A DNA stretch of 64,000 nucleotides from Sarocladium kiliense (GCA_030734395.1 JAUZTG010000039.1:372001-436000), one strand, 5' to 3'; positions 1-11,346 are shown, counted from the stretch's first letter. Notes: generated by a model from the sequence alone, not told the origin. Translations and numbers: made by a program.

Positions 1-169
1 GGCAAGGTATTCGCGTAGCTTAATTGAGATTCAAGCTCAGTGGTCTAGATTGGGAGTTGCGAGGTGCAGGGTGGCGAATCTAGGTGACCACGACTGGCAG
101 CATTTGGATAGTAATCGAGTTACTCTGAATATGCATCATGATGGCTCTCAAAGTTGTTGTCATTAATGT

Positions 170-1593
170 CTAGTTTCCAGGCATGGCACCTGCTGGTAGC
201 GCTACCGGTCCTCCAGGTGAGTTCGCCGTCCTTGCCGTGAGCACCTCAACGCCTATCTCTGTTACTAGTAGGGTGTGTTCTGCCATAATTAGCAAGGGCT
301 ATCCCACGACATATGTCATAAGAGTTTGTAACTCACCAAATTGTGCCGTTCTCATGCCATCCGCTGTCGTGTTCGTCCAGTTGTCCGGCCAGTACACCTC
401 CTTCGGCTTGCCTAACGTCAGAATCGGCTCAATCGTAAACGCCATACCTGGCTTGCATGTGCCGACTGCTTTGTTCTTCGCGTAGTGAGGAATCCATGGT
501 GGCGGATGGAACTATCCAAGCTGTCAGTGAGATGTGGTCTATCCAGCCAAAATGCGACTCACCTCCGTGTTGATCCCATGTCCACCCCAAGTTGCAACAA
601 CTGAGCATCCTCGCGACCGAGCATGAGCCTCAATCACCGGTCCAAAATCCCGGATTGGAGTCCCAGGCTTGACGAGCGCGATAGCCAGATCAAGCGCCTC
701 GCGCGTCGTCTCAATCAAGCGAATGTTGTCCGGATCGGCAGAAGCGCGTGATCCAACGTAGTACGTCTCATTAAGATCCGCATGGTAGCCTTCATGATAT
801 ATAGAGATGTCAAGGTTGACGATATCGCCGTCGAGGAGCACTCGCTGGTCTGGAATGCCGTGGCAGACGACCTCATTTGGTGATGTACATAGTGATTTTG
901 GGAAGCCTCTGTAGTTGAGAGGTGATGGATATGACTTGTCGGGGTCAGCGTGAAGGGCAACGCCAGGAAGCGAGTTGGCCTACCTTTCGCTCAATGCACG
1001 CTTTGTGGCAGACTTCGTCGAGATGATCGGTCGTCACGCCAGGCTTAATCTCAGCAGCGACAATATCGAGAACCTCTCGGGACAGCCTGCACACTTTCCG
1101 CATAGCCTCCTGAGCCTTGGCATCAAGGATCATGATCTTGGATCGGTTCAACCGACTCTCAGCCTTGGGGATGCCGGTCACACTCCAATCAGGGTGCTTG
1201 ATCGACCTGGGAACGGTCCTCGTCATCGACAGCGGGTACACCGGGCGCACAGAGCCGGTGTATGCGTATGTTGGCCAAGGGTTGTAGGCTGAGGCTGTGA
1301 CAATGTCAGACTTCGGGGCCGTGCCGGACGCCACAGATTTTCATAAGCTTACATTTCGCCTGGACTGTCTTGTGAAGCGCCTTGTGTGTGTTCTGTGTCC
1401 CACGTCAGCCCGTGATATCACGAATCAGGAGCTGTGAACTGACCCAGCTTTTCTTGAAACACTCTTGCGAGCAGAAGAAGCTGTCTTTGAGACCTAGCTT
1501 GAGGCATGTCGGGCATTGCAGTGAACCAGCATCGTTTGGGCAGCCATCGCCCATGCACTGTTTGGCTGGCGTGGCAGTCGTGTCGTCAGCCAT
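170..1593 (-). CDS. Methionine aminopeptidase, type 1 (zinc-finger form)
   Basis: Removes the initiator methionine from nascent cytosolic proteins. The first exon encodes a Cys/His-rich MYND-like zinc finger (CMGDGC, CPTC, CSQEC), which marks the ribosome-associated eukaryotic MAP1. The catalytic half shows the pita-bread metal ligands: two Asp in LDISIYHEGYHADLNETY, His in GHGIN, Glu in FTIEP, and Glu in AQFEHT. The AQFEHT motif only forms after an intron at about 276-340 is removed. Reading frames join across five short GT-AG introns, giving six exons. I chose the start at 1593 because it directly precedes the zinc finger. The frame extends further upstream but that stretch has no family similarity. 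The stop is TAG at 170-172. All five metal ligands are present, so the gene looks intact. Confidence 0.93.
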
Positions 1594-1747
1594 GGTGGAG
1601 ATCTCCAATTTCAGCAGGCGCGAGTCCTGTCGGTACCTGGCCGGAGTTGGAAATGAGGAGGTGGGATGTCCTGGAACGCGATGTGCGATGGCGGTTGAAG
1701 ATCCTCTCGTCACTGAAACATCGTGAGATTTCCCTGCTTTCGAAATA

Positions 1748-1768
1748 TTCTTTAACCCTAACCCTGAG
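1748..1768. promoter_or_regulatory. Telomere-like repeat (telobox) upstream of methionine aminopeptidase
   Basis: Two tandem CCCTAA units (TAACCCTAACCCT) lie about 160 bases upstream of the aminopeptidase start. They read as TTAGGG repeats in the direction of that gene. Tbf1/TRF-type proteins bind such repeats at promoters of translation-related genes in some fungi. A regulatory role here is inferred from position only. The rest of 1594-2004 shows no gene. Confidence 0.4.
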
Positions 1769-2004
1769 CAACATTTCGAAATTCTGGCACGCACAGGCCA
1801 AAGCACTGCCATGCGGTGAGAATATTGTTGTTCTTCACTCAAGGTTCGATTTAAGAATGACAGCTTCATGGAGAATGTATGGAATCCTGTCGGATGATGA
1901 GTTATGGCGGACGTCACGGCGAGTCACGTACGTCTCACATGGTCAGACGTGGTGTTGCAATGTGGCGTATGTTGCCAAGATTTTGCTTATGTGACATACT
2001 GGCT

Positions 2005-2832
2005 TTATGCGAAAGTCAGCCGCCGTGAGACGCTTGTAAACATGTTGACAAATGCACTTGCTTCTGGCCAGAGGAGCTCTGGTTTGTCTTGTCCGAGCTT
2101 GGCACACTCGTGGAAAACAGTAGCAGGGTTCCAAACCATTTGGTGAACCTCGAATGGCGAATTCCCCCTCGGTATACGGTACAAGAAATTCCTCCTGTAG
2201 CGACCATCGTGCAGGACATTCTCAGATGCAATGAAGTTATGGCGCATGCTTCTATATTCCTTCCTCTGTACGATGGAAATTTGGCTCATAGATGTCTACA
2301 ACTGGAGCCACACCCACGGCATCTTAACTCTGCGTGAGGTGACAGCCAAATAGTGAAGATGGAACCAGAGTCCTTGTCGCTCCGCATGGATGTATGCGCG
2401 AAGAGATAGAGCGACAGCGGGTACACTAGACAATTATTCTGAACCGTACCTTGCAGGTGCGTAGTCGACTCGAGTGGCCTGAGAATGTTCTGGGAACTGA
2501 GCATGGATCTTCCCATGAGGAGAAGTACCTGCATGGATTACACGGGATGCGCACCCGAAAACGGTACGAAATACGAGGAAGACTAGGCACTTACTGTCAA
2601 CGACGTCTATTGAACAGGTCGCCGAGTGACAATGAAGAATACTCGGATTCGCCCTGGTTCTCAAGAAAGCTACGCCCGTGGCTGTTTCCATGCACTCTTC
2701 CGTCGGGGATCTGCCGATGGTATAAGCTGCGCCTTCGGTTATTCGAAGCGAAACCTCGTTTACAAGAAGTCGCCAATTGCCAAAGTACCACATGTAGCTC
2801 GTGAGCTTGTCCCGATCTTCCTGTGGATTCAT
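2005..2832 (-). CDS. Possible small multi-exon hypothetical protein
   Basis: I do not recognise the family. A start at 2832 opens a frame beginning MNPQEDRDKLTSYMWYFGNW. It reaches a strong donor (GTAAGT, near 2594) and rejoins an open frame after a CAG acceptor near 2534. A second donor (GTACGG, near 2450) leads to a last open stretch ending at the TAA near 2005. That final segment contains FEVHQMVWNPATVFHECAKL. Frame continuity over the first intron is good. The second intron needs an unusual GAG acceptor, so the 3' part is doubtful. It could be a real lineage-specific gene or a decaying one. Confidence 0.35.
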
Positions 2833-3680
2833 CTCGAAGGATTGATGGCCCTAACGGAAGCTCGCTCCGTCTTCAATAGCGCCTAGCTTGGGATACAGCT
2901 GTAAGAAAAGTATGGTTTCGGTCCGCAACCAAACAGATGATCAGCACGCCCGGCGGGAGCCAAGGTTTCTCCAACTTCGCTGCCTTCGTTCCTGGATCCA
3001 TTTAAACTCCATGTCGCTTATGTGGAACTGATCCTACGAGAAACATTGAAGCTTAGTCCTTTCGGGAAGTCATCATACTTGCTCCGATGAGGGTCCCGTC
3101 CACATCTTACACACACACCCATCGGGCTCTCGGACAGATCATCGGACCATTAAGCACTGGTCAACGTGGTACCTTGCACGGCGGCGCAGCAATCATTCCA
3201 GCTTCGCGCGAGCTGACCCCAGTCTATAGTTCTGAAGGCACCTCTCCCTATTGGTGCGCGCGCCGAGACGGATATATGCGTATGTCATGTCGAATAGGAG
3301 GAGCAGCGCACTTTCGAGCTCGGCTCCATGCCGAAAAGACCTGGGGTCGAACTAGGCTTCCATGCTTTGCTAGAAAATCCCCCCGGCTTATGTGTCTGAA
3401 GGAGGGGACCCTTGTCGATCCCATAGAATTGCGTGCGAGATTCCCCAGGTACGCGCCGGGGAGACTCCCCAGAGAGGGACCGTGTTTCTGGAGAAAAGCA
3501 CCATTTGGGAAATTTGGAGATGTATGCATGAGAGCTGGGGAACTGTAGCGTCGAACTTTAGGAACACACGAATATTCAAAAAGTATAAGTACCAGATGAT
3601 CAGCGTTGCACTGGTCGTTTTAGTCCTTGATGGTCCAGTCCAGCAGCAATTGAAGCAGCAAAGAGAATACAACAGCAACC
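2833..3680. other. Intergenic region without a supported gene
   Basis: Several frames of 60-150 codons overlap on both strands between 3087 and 3690, but none has recognisable domains or convincing splice structure. A TATA-like stretch (AGTATAAGTA, about 3580) about 100 bases before the lactonase start is the likely core promoter of that gene. Confidence 0.5.
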
Positions 3681-5078
3681 ATGGTTAAGAACACGATCTC
3701 CGTCGGCCTCGTCGCCCTCTTCCTCTCTGTCCCCGTCTCTGCCGTCAAGCTCTGGGCCACCTCTTACAACGACCATGCGGTCACCACTCTCGACTTCAGC
3801 GGGAGCAGCCTCTCTGTCCTCGGCAAGAACCTGGACTGCGGTTCTGAGCCAACTTGGTTGACCCTCGACAAGGCCAACTCGCTCCTTTACTGCCTGAACG
3901 AGGGCTGGGGAGGTGCTGCTTCCTTGACCTCTTACCAAGTCAACAGCGACGACTCCATCTCGACCCTGGACAGCATCCCCGTCCTCAAGAGCCCCGTCGC
4001 CGGCTCAGTCTACGGCCCAAACAATGGCGGCCTCGCTGTCGCTCACTAGTAAGTCAGCATCTGACCCGAATGCCGTATATGTGGCTTGCTTCCCCCTCGG
4101 GGAGGCACCGCATGCCGCGTCGGGAAGACCCGCTGCCACAATATACTTTGCTCACGCGTGTCGATTAATTAGCGACACATCCACATTCAGCTCTTTCGAC
4201 GTCAGCGACCCGTCCAATTTGGCGCTCGCCCAGAACGAGACTTACACTCTCGACGCGCCCGGTCCCAACCCCGATCGCCAGGAAGTGCCTCATCTGCACC
4301 ACACCATTGTCGACCCCACGGGCAAGTATATCCTTGCACCTGATCTGGGTGCCGATCTCATCCGCATCTTTGAGGTCAAAGACGGCGGCATCGCATGGGA
4401 GCAGATTGCGCCTGGTGTTGCGACTGCTGGATCTGGCCCTCGTCACGGTGCCTGGGTTGAGCAGGCTGGGCAGAACTACTTCTACAGCCTCAATGAGCTG
4501 ACCAACACCATTACTGGCTACCGCGCCAGCTACACGAACGGTCTCACTCTGACCAAGCTGTTCGACATTCCCTCGCACGGTCCCGGTGGCTCTGTACCCG
4601 CCGGTACCAGTGCTGCTGAGCTTGTCGCTTCTGTGAGTCGCTCCCCATCGTTCAAAGTCGCGTCGCTAATCAAAATAGCCCGACGGCCAATTCATCATCG
4701 CCTCCTCTCGAAACGAGGCCTCCCTGACTATCCCCGCCTTCGATGGTGAGGGTGAGATTCCATCCGACCCTCTGATCACCTTCAAGGTCGGCCGCAGCGG
4801 CCGTCTCACCCACGTCCAGACTGCATCAGCTGGTGGCATGAACCCGCGTGGCTTCAGCCTGAACGCGGACGGTAGCCTCGTCGCCTCTGCTCTGCAGAAC
4901 GACAACCGCGTTGTCATCATCAAGCGTAATACCAAGACTGGCAAGCTCGGCGACTTTGTAGCCTGGGCGACTGTTGGTGAGGGCGAGAACAACGGACCCA
5001 ACTACGTGAGTAATCCTGGCTGATGTTTTGCTACTTGACTTGAATGCTGACAATCGGCTGTAGGTGCTTTTCGCCTAA
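3681..5078 (+). CDS. Secreted lactonase-family beta-propeller protein
   Basis: Member of the seven-bladed 6-phosphogluconolactonase / carboxymuconate-cyclase-like lactonase family. The first about 21 residues form a signal peptide (MVKNTISVGLVALFLSVPVSA), so it is probably extracellular. Characteristic propeller strings are WATSYNDHAVTTLDF, CGSEPTWLTLD, HLHHTIVDPTGKYILAPDLGAD, GSGPRHGAW and NPRGFSLNADGSLVASALQNDNRVVI. Four exons are predicted: 3681-4048, 4173-4632, 4679-5005 and 5064-5078. They join in frame to 389 residues, with a tiny last exon of five codons including the stop. The substrate cannot be told from sequence. Fungal paralogues are often annotated as 3-carboxy-cis,cis-muconate cyclases without biochemical proof. 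Confidence 0.88.
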
Positions 5079-5803
5079 ACAATGCGGAGGTCTTTTATGA
5101 GTAGAGCGACCATGAATTGATGTCAATTGTACATAACAACCCCCGCCCGCCAAAGCTGCGAAATCTCGGTGATTGAATGCGATAGTTTTGGGAATGTTTC
5201 TGTCTCGCAACTCTGTCCAGGTTGCTTTGCTCAAATGTCATGTATTCCACCTTCCGAAGGCTTTTTCGCATCTGGACCACGGGATGAAACTTCAAGTCTC
5301 GCTTCGACACGCACGTTCACATGGGCATCTCTATCGGCGACGTCCAAACCATCCTCTGGGGCCATGGGGTCTGGCTTACTGCGGCGTAGATTGCGGCGAG
5401 GATCGACCAGATGACCTACAGGCATCACGCAAAACGCCTAGGGGTTAGATCACGGACTGAGATCGTCCAATTCGAAAGCTTAATTCCTACAGCATCGAAC
5501 TGATGAGCCTCTTCCATGTTGGGCTGCGTAGCAAATGAAAATGCGCTATTCGGAATGTGGACCAGCTGCGCCACGCGAAGCATCCCCAAGTGCTTATTCG
5601 ACCGAGGCGCTCGTAGCGGCAACATGACGTTTATTTGCCCCATCCATCTGTCGAGAAATACCCAAAGAAGGAAAAGTCCTGCTCACTACGCCTCAGCCAG
5701 CCGCGCATTAGCCAAGGTGAGTTTGCCTAAGATGGTAGATATATATCAGGATCACTGACGTTCTGTAGATGCTGAGGTTCTTCCTGTCAAAACATCAGTC
5801 AAA
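5079..5803. other. Intergenic region; possible 5'-UTR intron of the next gene
   Basis: No supported protein gene. A GTGAGT donor at about 5717 and a CTGTAG acceptor ending near 5768 could delimit an intron in the 5' leader of the gene starting at 5804. A TATATAT stretch at about 5739 lies inside that interval, so it could instead be the core promoter. Confidence 0.3.
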
Positions 5804-6988
5804 ATGCCTCTTCATACCAGAATACAGTCTCTTTTCGAGGAGCTCGACGCGAAAGTCGAGGCTAAGCTCGGTGGCGGCCAGCCTGGATACGCCCATCAGT
5901 ACGCAATGCCATACAATACACCAACGGGTCAATACGCTGGTCCAGGCGCACACCCAGGATGGCCTCAAGAACAGTCGAACTCATATGGTGCGCCGAGCAA
6001 CCACTGGCAACAACCTCAAGCCCCGGGCATCCATCTCAACGTACCGCAAACGAGGCCTCGAGGCAACTCATCACCGGGGCCAAGAGATAGCGACACGGAC
6101 GGCATTCCATTCGATGCACCACCGTCGTACGAGGACGTTGCAGGGTCCTCAAGACAAGATGCTGCAAAGCCAGTGAAGAATCCAGCATTACCTGGCGATC
6201 ACTGGGCACCAACGAATCCCTTCCGAGATCCCAGCACTTCATCATCATCACAGCCAAACAGCTTTCCCTCCCAAGCGTCACAAGACCAGCAGCGACACCA
6301 ATTTACATCACAAAAGCCCCAATCAATCGCTCATTTCGCCCCATATGGCCAACAACAGCAGCCTCCACCTCCACAAGGCGGCATCCAGCCCATGTTCCCG
6401 CTTACTTTCGAAATGTGGTACAACACGGGCTGGAAATCCTCGAAAACAGAGGTTCACATTGCTGGGCAGCCTCCAAACAATCCCGCGTTTGTTGCGACAT
6501 TCTCCCTTGGATGGAAGGGAAAGACCGAGCTCCACGAGCGCAATGCACAAGGCCCTGTCCTCATGTCCGCGAAGTCGAGCAACACATCAGGTACAAAGCA
6601 AAACATGGTGTTTCCCGACGGAAGCACGATTGAGTTGAAGACCAGTGACCTGAGAAAATACTACTTTGTAACGCCAACCGGCCCAGGTGGCTTACCCGAG
6701 AAGTTCAGGTGGAAGAAGGCCCACGGAGGCGACATGCGAGAGATATCACCAATCTACATGGGATGGAAGCTCACAAAGGACGGCACCGATGAGGTTCTAG
6801 CAGTGTTCGGCGAGAAGGTTGGGTGGAAGAATGGTGCAGGAGGAGGGACCTTTGCGTTCGTCGGCGCAGGCCGGACCGGCATGCGTGGCGCTCACTGGCA
6901 GAATGTCGCCGTGTTCTCGTTTATCAAGGTGACCCATGATAAGTTCGTTGAAGGGATCACGAACCCGGTTGCGTCAGCAGCGTTCTAG
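5804..6988 (+). CDS. Pro/Gln-rich PPxY protein with conserved C-terminal beta domain
   Basis: Single-exon protein of 394 residues. Residues 1 to about 200 are disordered and rich in Pro, Gln and Ser. They contain a PPSYEDV segment, a PPxY motif of the type bound by WW domains of Nedd4/Rsp5 ubiquitin ligases. The C-terminal about 190 residues are ordered and Trp/Gly rich, with a repeated pattern (FEMWYNTGWKSSKTEVHIAG, FSLGWKGKTELHERNAQGP, WKLTKDGTDEVLAVFGEK). This resembles a tubby-like or LURP-one-like beta-barrel, but the assignment is tentative. The start has a leucine-rich amphipathic opening (MPLHTRIQSLFEELDAKVEA). Function is unknown. An adaptor recruited to membranes or ubiquitin ligases is one possibility. 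Confidence 0.75.
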   Translation: MPLHTRIQSLFEELDAKVEAKLGGGQPGYAHQYAMPYNTPTGQYAGPGAHPGWPQEQSNSYGAPSNHWQQPQAPGIHLNVPQTRPRGNSSPGPRDSDTDGIPFDAPPSYEDVAGSSRQDAAKPVKNPALPGDHWAPTNPFRDPSTSSSSQPNSFPSQASQDQQRHQFTSQKPQSIAHFAPYGQQQQPPPPQGGIQPMFPLTFEMWYNTGWKSSKTEVHIAGQPPNNPAFVATFSLGWKGKTELHERNAQGPVLMSAKSSNTSGTKQNMVFPDGSTIELKTSDLRKYYFVTPTGPGGLPEKFRWKKAHGGDMREISPIYMGWKLTKDGTDEVLAVFGEKVGWKNGAGGGTFAFVGAGRTGMRGAHWQNVAVFSFIKVTHDKFVEGITNPVASAAF

Positions 6989-7188
6989 GAACTCATTTCG
7001 CAATCAGAGAGAATACGAGATGAAATCAATAATGACCATCAAATAACCTTGTCTGTTGAACTAAAGTCTGCTGGGTAACATGCATGATATACCACAGGCC
7101 CCTTGTGCCTCCTGACTGCGAGCTCACGGGCTGAGGGCGTCATACTCTGCGAAGCTTTGTGCTAAGTATTCCCGAACCGTGAAGCATA

Positions 7189-7690
7189 TTGTGCGCATCG
7201 TTGTGCCTATTATTATGTTATTCTTGTATCTACCTTGTACTCATTATTATCTTTTCTCCGCTTATTCTACTAGATATTCTATTACCTATCTTACCACTTA
7301 TCCTACTACCTGAATTACTACCTATATTACTGCCTATTTTACTGCCTATTTTACTGCCTATCTTACTGCCTATCCTGCCACCTATCTTACCACCTATCGT
7401 ACCACCTATCTCACTGCCTATCTTACGACTTATCTTACCACCCATCTTACGACTTATCTTATTACCTATCTTACTGATTATCTTATTACCTATCTTACCA
7501 CCTATCTTACCACCTATCTTACCACCTGTCTTACTACCTAAATGACCACCTAAATTACTACCTATTTTACTGCTTATTTTACTGCCTATCTTACTACCTA
7601 TCTTACGACTTATCTTATTACCTATCTTACTACATATCTTACTACATATTACGATCTATTCTACTACCTATTCTAGTAATTAATCTTATA
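7189..7690. repeat. 12-base minisatellite, about 0.5 kb
   Basis: About forty degenerate copies of a 12-base unit near CTTACCACCTAT, with variants CTTACTGCCTAT, CTTACGACTTAT and CTTATTACCTAT. Because 12 is a multiple of three, both strands stay open: forward (LPIL)n and reverse (GKIG)n, without being likely genes. Pyrimidine-rich on the plus strand. Divergence between copies is mostly at two or three fixed positions, suggesting an old array that spread by slippage or unequal exchange. Confidence 0.9.
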
Positions 7691-7693
7691 CCA

Positions 7694-8262
7694 ATGTTCT
7701 ATTCCCAACCTTGCTACAGGAGAGACCGAATCTCCTCAGGCACATCTAGTCGAGAACCTTTCCCTCATCGACGAGGTCTCCAGGGATTAGGGTTCTCAAA
7801 GAGGTTGGTCTTGAGGGCAACGAGTCTCATGACGAGGCCCCTGCACAATCTTTTGAGACGGTCATGGGGGCGAACAGCATGGTCCAGAATTGGATCAGCG
7901 GAAAGACGTGGGGCGTTTGGAGAGGAGCGAAGAAGCTCAAGGAGATCTTCACGAAGCTGAGCACACTCCGTCAGCTATCACAAAGTGGTCCCGACTTCCA
8001 CATGGGTGCTGAGTACCTCGTAGGAGGTGTCATCTCGCGGTGGTTACTTGGGTTCACCGCTGCCCGGACGGAGTGGACAGATCAGCTTGCTCAAGAGGTC
8101 AAATACCTCACCACATCGGTCTTCGATTGGTCGCCAGAAAAGTTCAGCGTCCACAAATGCTGTCGCGCTGATGACCGGCGATTCGATAGTCCTCCACCAG
8201 CATCCGTCGTTCCCAAAAGCAGCCCATCTTCTTTGAGGCCTGTGTTTCACGCGAGCTACTGA
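7694..8262 (+). pseudogene. Possible decayed coding segment
   Basis: An open stretch at 7864-8262 encodes a moderately protein-like sequence (MVQNWISGKTWGVWRGAKKL, FHMGAEYLVGGVISRWLLGF). Upstream, another frame (ESPQAHLVENLSLIDEVSRD) is interrupted by stops and shifts. It lies directly after the minisatellite. I recognise no family. It may be a gene fragment broken by mutations or chance open sequence. Confidence 0.25.
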
Positions 8263-9131
8263 GTTCCGATCGCGGGGTGTAAATGCGGGGGATGCCAAGG
8301 ACATCAGATCGTACACGTTCCCATTTAGGTAAGTACAAGAGACGGCTCACTGTCCGAGGCGGTCGGAACCCGGCCCGCTATCTTATCCCCAGGGGACAAA
8401 ACATAACTTTCGTAATGAATTCAGATGCATTGGCTGCCTAGCGTCAACCTACCTGCAAGATAGATATGGGGGCACTTCTGTAAGATTCGGGAAAAGATAT
8501 AAGCTGTCGGATGTGTTCCTCGTGGATGACAGCTGTGGGCGATGCGCCCATCGTACGCTGTCCATGAGTATTCCTCTTGCCACCACTGTAGCGTTGCCAG
8601 CCTCAACTTGGTTCAAGCCTGTATAATCCAGGATAGATATCCGGTGTAATTATCCTATGTGCTGAGTCCTAGCTTCACGAACGCTGGACGGCCCTGCTTC
8701 TGATGCAGTACCAAGCGATGTAGCTAATTTCCGCCTCCGTCTAGAAGGAGGAGAAAGGTTCATGTTCAGCAGCAGTCCAGACCAGTCCACTTTTACTCCG
8801 CCTGCGCTTATCACCAGCTGTTCTAGTTAGCCACTTCTCGGTGGGCTCGTCGTCCTCTAGAACGCAAACAGACATGTTCATGTCGCTCTTCGACTTAGCT
8901 AGGATACGTGAGAACGCCACCCACCCTTTGGACCTGGCCCGTATCCGACCCCAAGGGATCGGACCCTTGACACCTGGAAATGATTAGAGCCGCCTCAAAG
9001 CTCCTTATAAACACGCGGTCACCCTAGTTCTACTATCGAGAGGCCCCTCCTTTACTCTCCACGTTCGGCTTGCCTATGTCTTCTCGTTATTATTACTCTG
9101 ATATCCTTGCGCCGAAGACAGATTGCCCATT
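8263..9131. promoter_or_regulatory. Upstream region and core promoter of amino acid permease
   Basis: No gene seen. A TATAAA box at about 9006-9011 is followed by a pyrimidine-rich tract (about 9045-9085), then the start codon at 9132. That arrangement is typical of filamentous fungal promoters. Confidence 0.45.
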
Positions 9132-10789
9132 ATGCAGAAGTCCAATAACGAGATCTATCCCGATCTCAATGATGCACCAGCGGTCGAAGCCGGGAAAGTT
9201 CAAGAGCTAGCCGCCGATGAGGTCTTTGGCATCATCACGGAAGACGGCCCCAATTATCGAGCTGTAAGATATCTTCCCGCTCCGTGACACAGCTTGGCGC
9301 AGTTTTCCGCCCGTCCCAAGACCGAACTGATTGGATTCTTTAGGTGGGCTGGCTCGGCACGTCTGCGCTAATGATGAAGACCCAGATCGGGCTGGGCGTG
9401 CTGTCCATCCCCGCCGCTTTCGATGCTCTTGGCCTGATCCCCGGTGTTCTTGGCCTTGTCGCCATTGGAATCATCACGACTTGGTGCAACTGGGTCGTCG
9501 GTACCTTCAAGCTCAACCACCGCGAAGTCTACGGGGTTGACGACGCTATGGGGATGATGTTTGGCCGTGTTGGCCGGGAAATCCTCGCCGTCGCTTTTTG
9601 TCTTTGTAGGTGTTTACGTGTCTCCGGGTTTCACCATCTTGCAGTCATTGTTTCTGACTGATCTTATCTGAATGCAGCACTCATCTTCGCATCTGGCTCT
9701 GGCATGCTTGGCATCTCCATCGCGTTCAACGCGATGTCGACTCATGGTGCATGCACAGCTATCTTTGTCGCTGTTGCCGCTGTCATGGTGATCGCATTCT
9801 CTAGTATCCGCACCCTTCATAAGATGAGCTTCCTTGCTTGGGTTGGCCTTGTCTCACTTGTCGTTGCCTGTAAGCAATCAAAGATCTCAGAGGCTTCTAT
9901 GACAAATTCATAACACCATATTTGCAGGTTTTGTAGTGGTTATCGGAGTCGGCGTTCAAGACCGCCCAGATGCCGCCCCTCAGGAAGGCGAATGGAAGTC
10001 CGACTATAAGCTTATTGGCAATCCAACCTTTGGCGAAGCAACAGCAGCCTTCTCGACTTACGTCTTCGCCTACGCCGGCACGCCTTTGTTCTTCCCAATT
10101 GTTGCCGAAATGTGCGATCCTAGGCAATATAATAAGGCGCTTGTGCTTTGCCAAACTGTGGTCACGATCACGTATGTGGTCGCTGGAATTGTGATCTACT
10201 ACTACTGTGGCTCATACGTCGCTTCCCCAGCCCTCGGATCAGCTGGTAAGCTCATTAAGCAAATCAGCTATGGTCTAGCGCTGCCAGGCTTGCTGTCGGG
10301 TGCTGTTCTGAATGGTCACGTAAGTGCATCACGATGCAAGTTTAAGATCTCTCTAACTCTCTTCAGATGGCGAGCAAGCATTTCTTCCTGCGCTTCCTCC
10401 GAGGATCTCAACATCTTGTCTCCAACTCTCTCGTTCACTGGGCTACGTGGATGGGCTGTGTGGTGGGCGTCTGCGGTGTCGGCTACATTATCGCGAGCGC
10501 CGTGCCTATCTTTGGTAGCCTCATCGCACTCGTTGGTGCGCTGTTCGCTACGTTAATGTGCTTCATTCCCACGAGCTGCATGTGGCTATATGACAACTGG
10601 CACAGGGATCGAACACAGCGGACTACACTTTGGAAATGCCAAGTTGCCTGGGCTGGCTTTGTTCTAACCGCTGGGTCATTCCTCATGGTTGCTGGCACAT
10701 ACGGCGCGGTCACAGGCATTATCGATTCGTATAAGTCCAGCTCCGGTACGGCTGCATTCTCATGCGCTGATAACTCAAACTCGGTATAA
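9132..10789 (+). CDS. Amino acid transporter, AAAP family (Mtr-like)
   Basis: Plasma-membrane amino acid permease of the amino acid/auxin permease family, closest in style to fungal neutral/aromatic permeases of the Mtr type. Five exons join in frame (9132-9263, 9344-9605, 9678-9869, 9928-10319, 10367-10789) to 466 residues with about eleven hydrophobic spans. The first membrane segment contains MMKTQIGLGVLSIPAAFD, the family's broken-helix motif. Later segments include FSTYVFAYAGTPLFFPIVAEM, typical of fungal members. The N-terminal about 44 residues are acidic and cytosolic. Substrate range is inferred from family only. The start is supported by the in-frame exon 1 and the TATA box 120 bases upstream. 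Confidence 0.9.
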
Positions 10790-11188
10790 TTAGATATCAG
10801 GACTCATTATTTACTCCGATTTTTGTATTCCTTCAGAAGACAACTCCTGGATCATGGAGTGAGTGCCGGAGTGTCCAGGGCTACCTGAAGACTGAACTAA
10901 ATCCAACTTTCATCTTCAAGCCTTTTGATGATGGTAAAAGGTCGTAATTTTAACGAATCGCAACATGAATCATAGAACTGTGATAACTACTTAGCAACAG
11001 TTCGAATGTTTCCAAGCAAGGAAAGCACCGTTCTCTACATTCTTCCCGCTTCCTCCTGATCTTACGAATTAAAGATCATAGGCTACTGCGCTGTGCTCGT
11101 GGGGTCCTTTGATTGCGTGGGGACTGGCCATCTCACCGCCTGCACCGCTATACTACATAAGAACTTTTAGTAGACCATTGTTCAACAA
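10790..11188. other. Intergenic region between permease and tRNA-like relic
   Basis: AT-rich 3' flank of the permease. I see no gene in it. Confidence 0.5.
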
Positions 11189-11261
11189 GTCCCGTGTGGT
11201 GTAACGGCTAACATCGTGTTTCACGTAGCTTACGAGCCGTCAGGCTGGAGTCCCGTGTGAG
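11189..11261 (+). pseudogene. Degenerate tRNA-Glu-like sequence
   Basis: The left half matches a eukaryotic tRNA-Glu: acceptor-like TCCCGTG, TG, then the canonical D-arm/A-box GTGTAACGGCTAACAT, followed by a hairpin presenting TTC (CGTGTTTCACG). The right half keeps only a poor B-box (GGCTGGAGTCC), and its 3' end cannot pair with the 5' acceptor strand. The span is close to the length of a mature tRNA. The ten bases GTCCCGTGTG occur at both edges (11189-11198 and 11250-11259). I read it as a tRNA relic or tRNA-derived repeat head rather than a working gene. Confidence 0.4.
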
Positions 11262-11346
11262 TACAATGTCCCAAATAGTACTGTTCTATTGGTCGTCAAC
11301 CTGCTCCATCTACCTGCACTTCCCGTATCGCCACCGCAGACACTTC

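Noticed and set aside
3087..3688. Several overlapping frames of about 100-150 codons
   Set aside because: All overlap on both strands, with no splice structure or recognisable motif.
7189..7545. LPIL-repeat protein of 118 residues
   Set aside because: Direct translation of a 12-base minisatellite. Period divisible by three keeps the frame open without selection.
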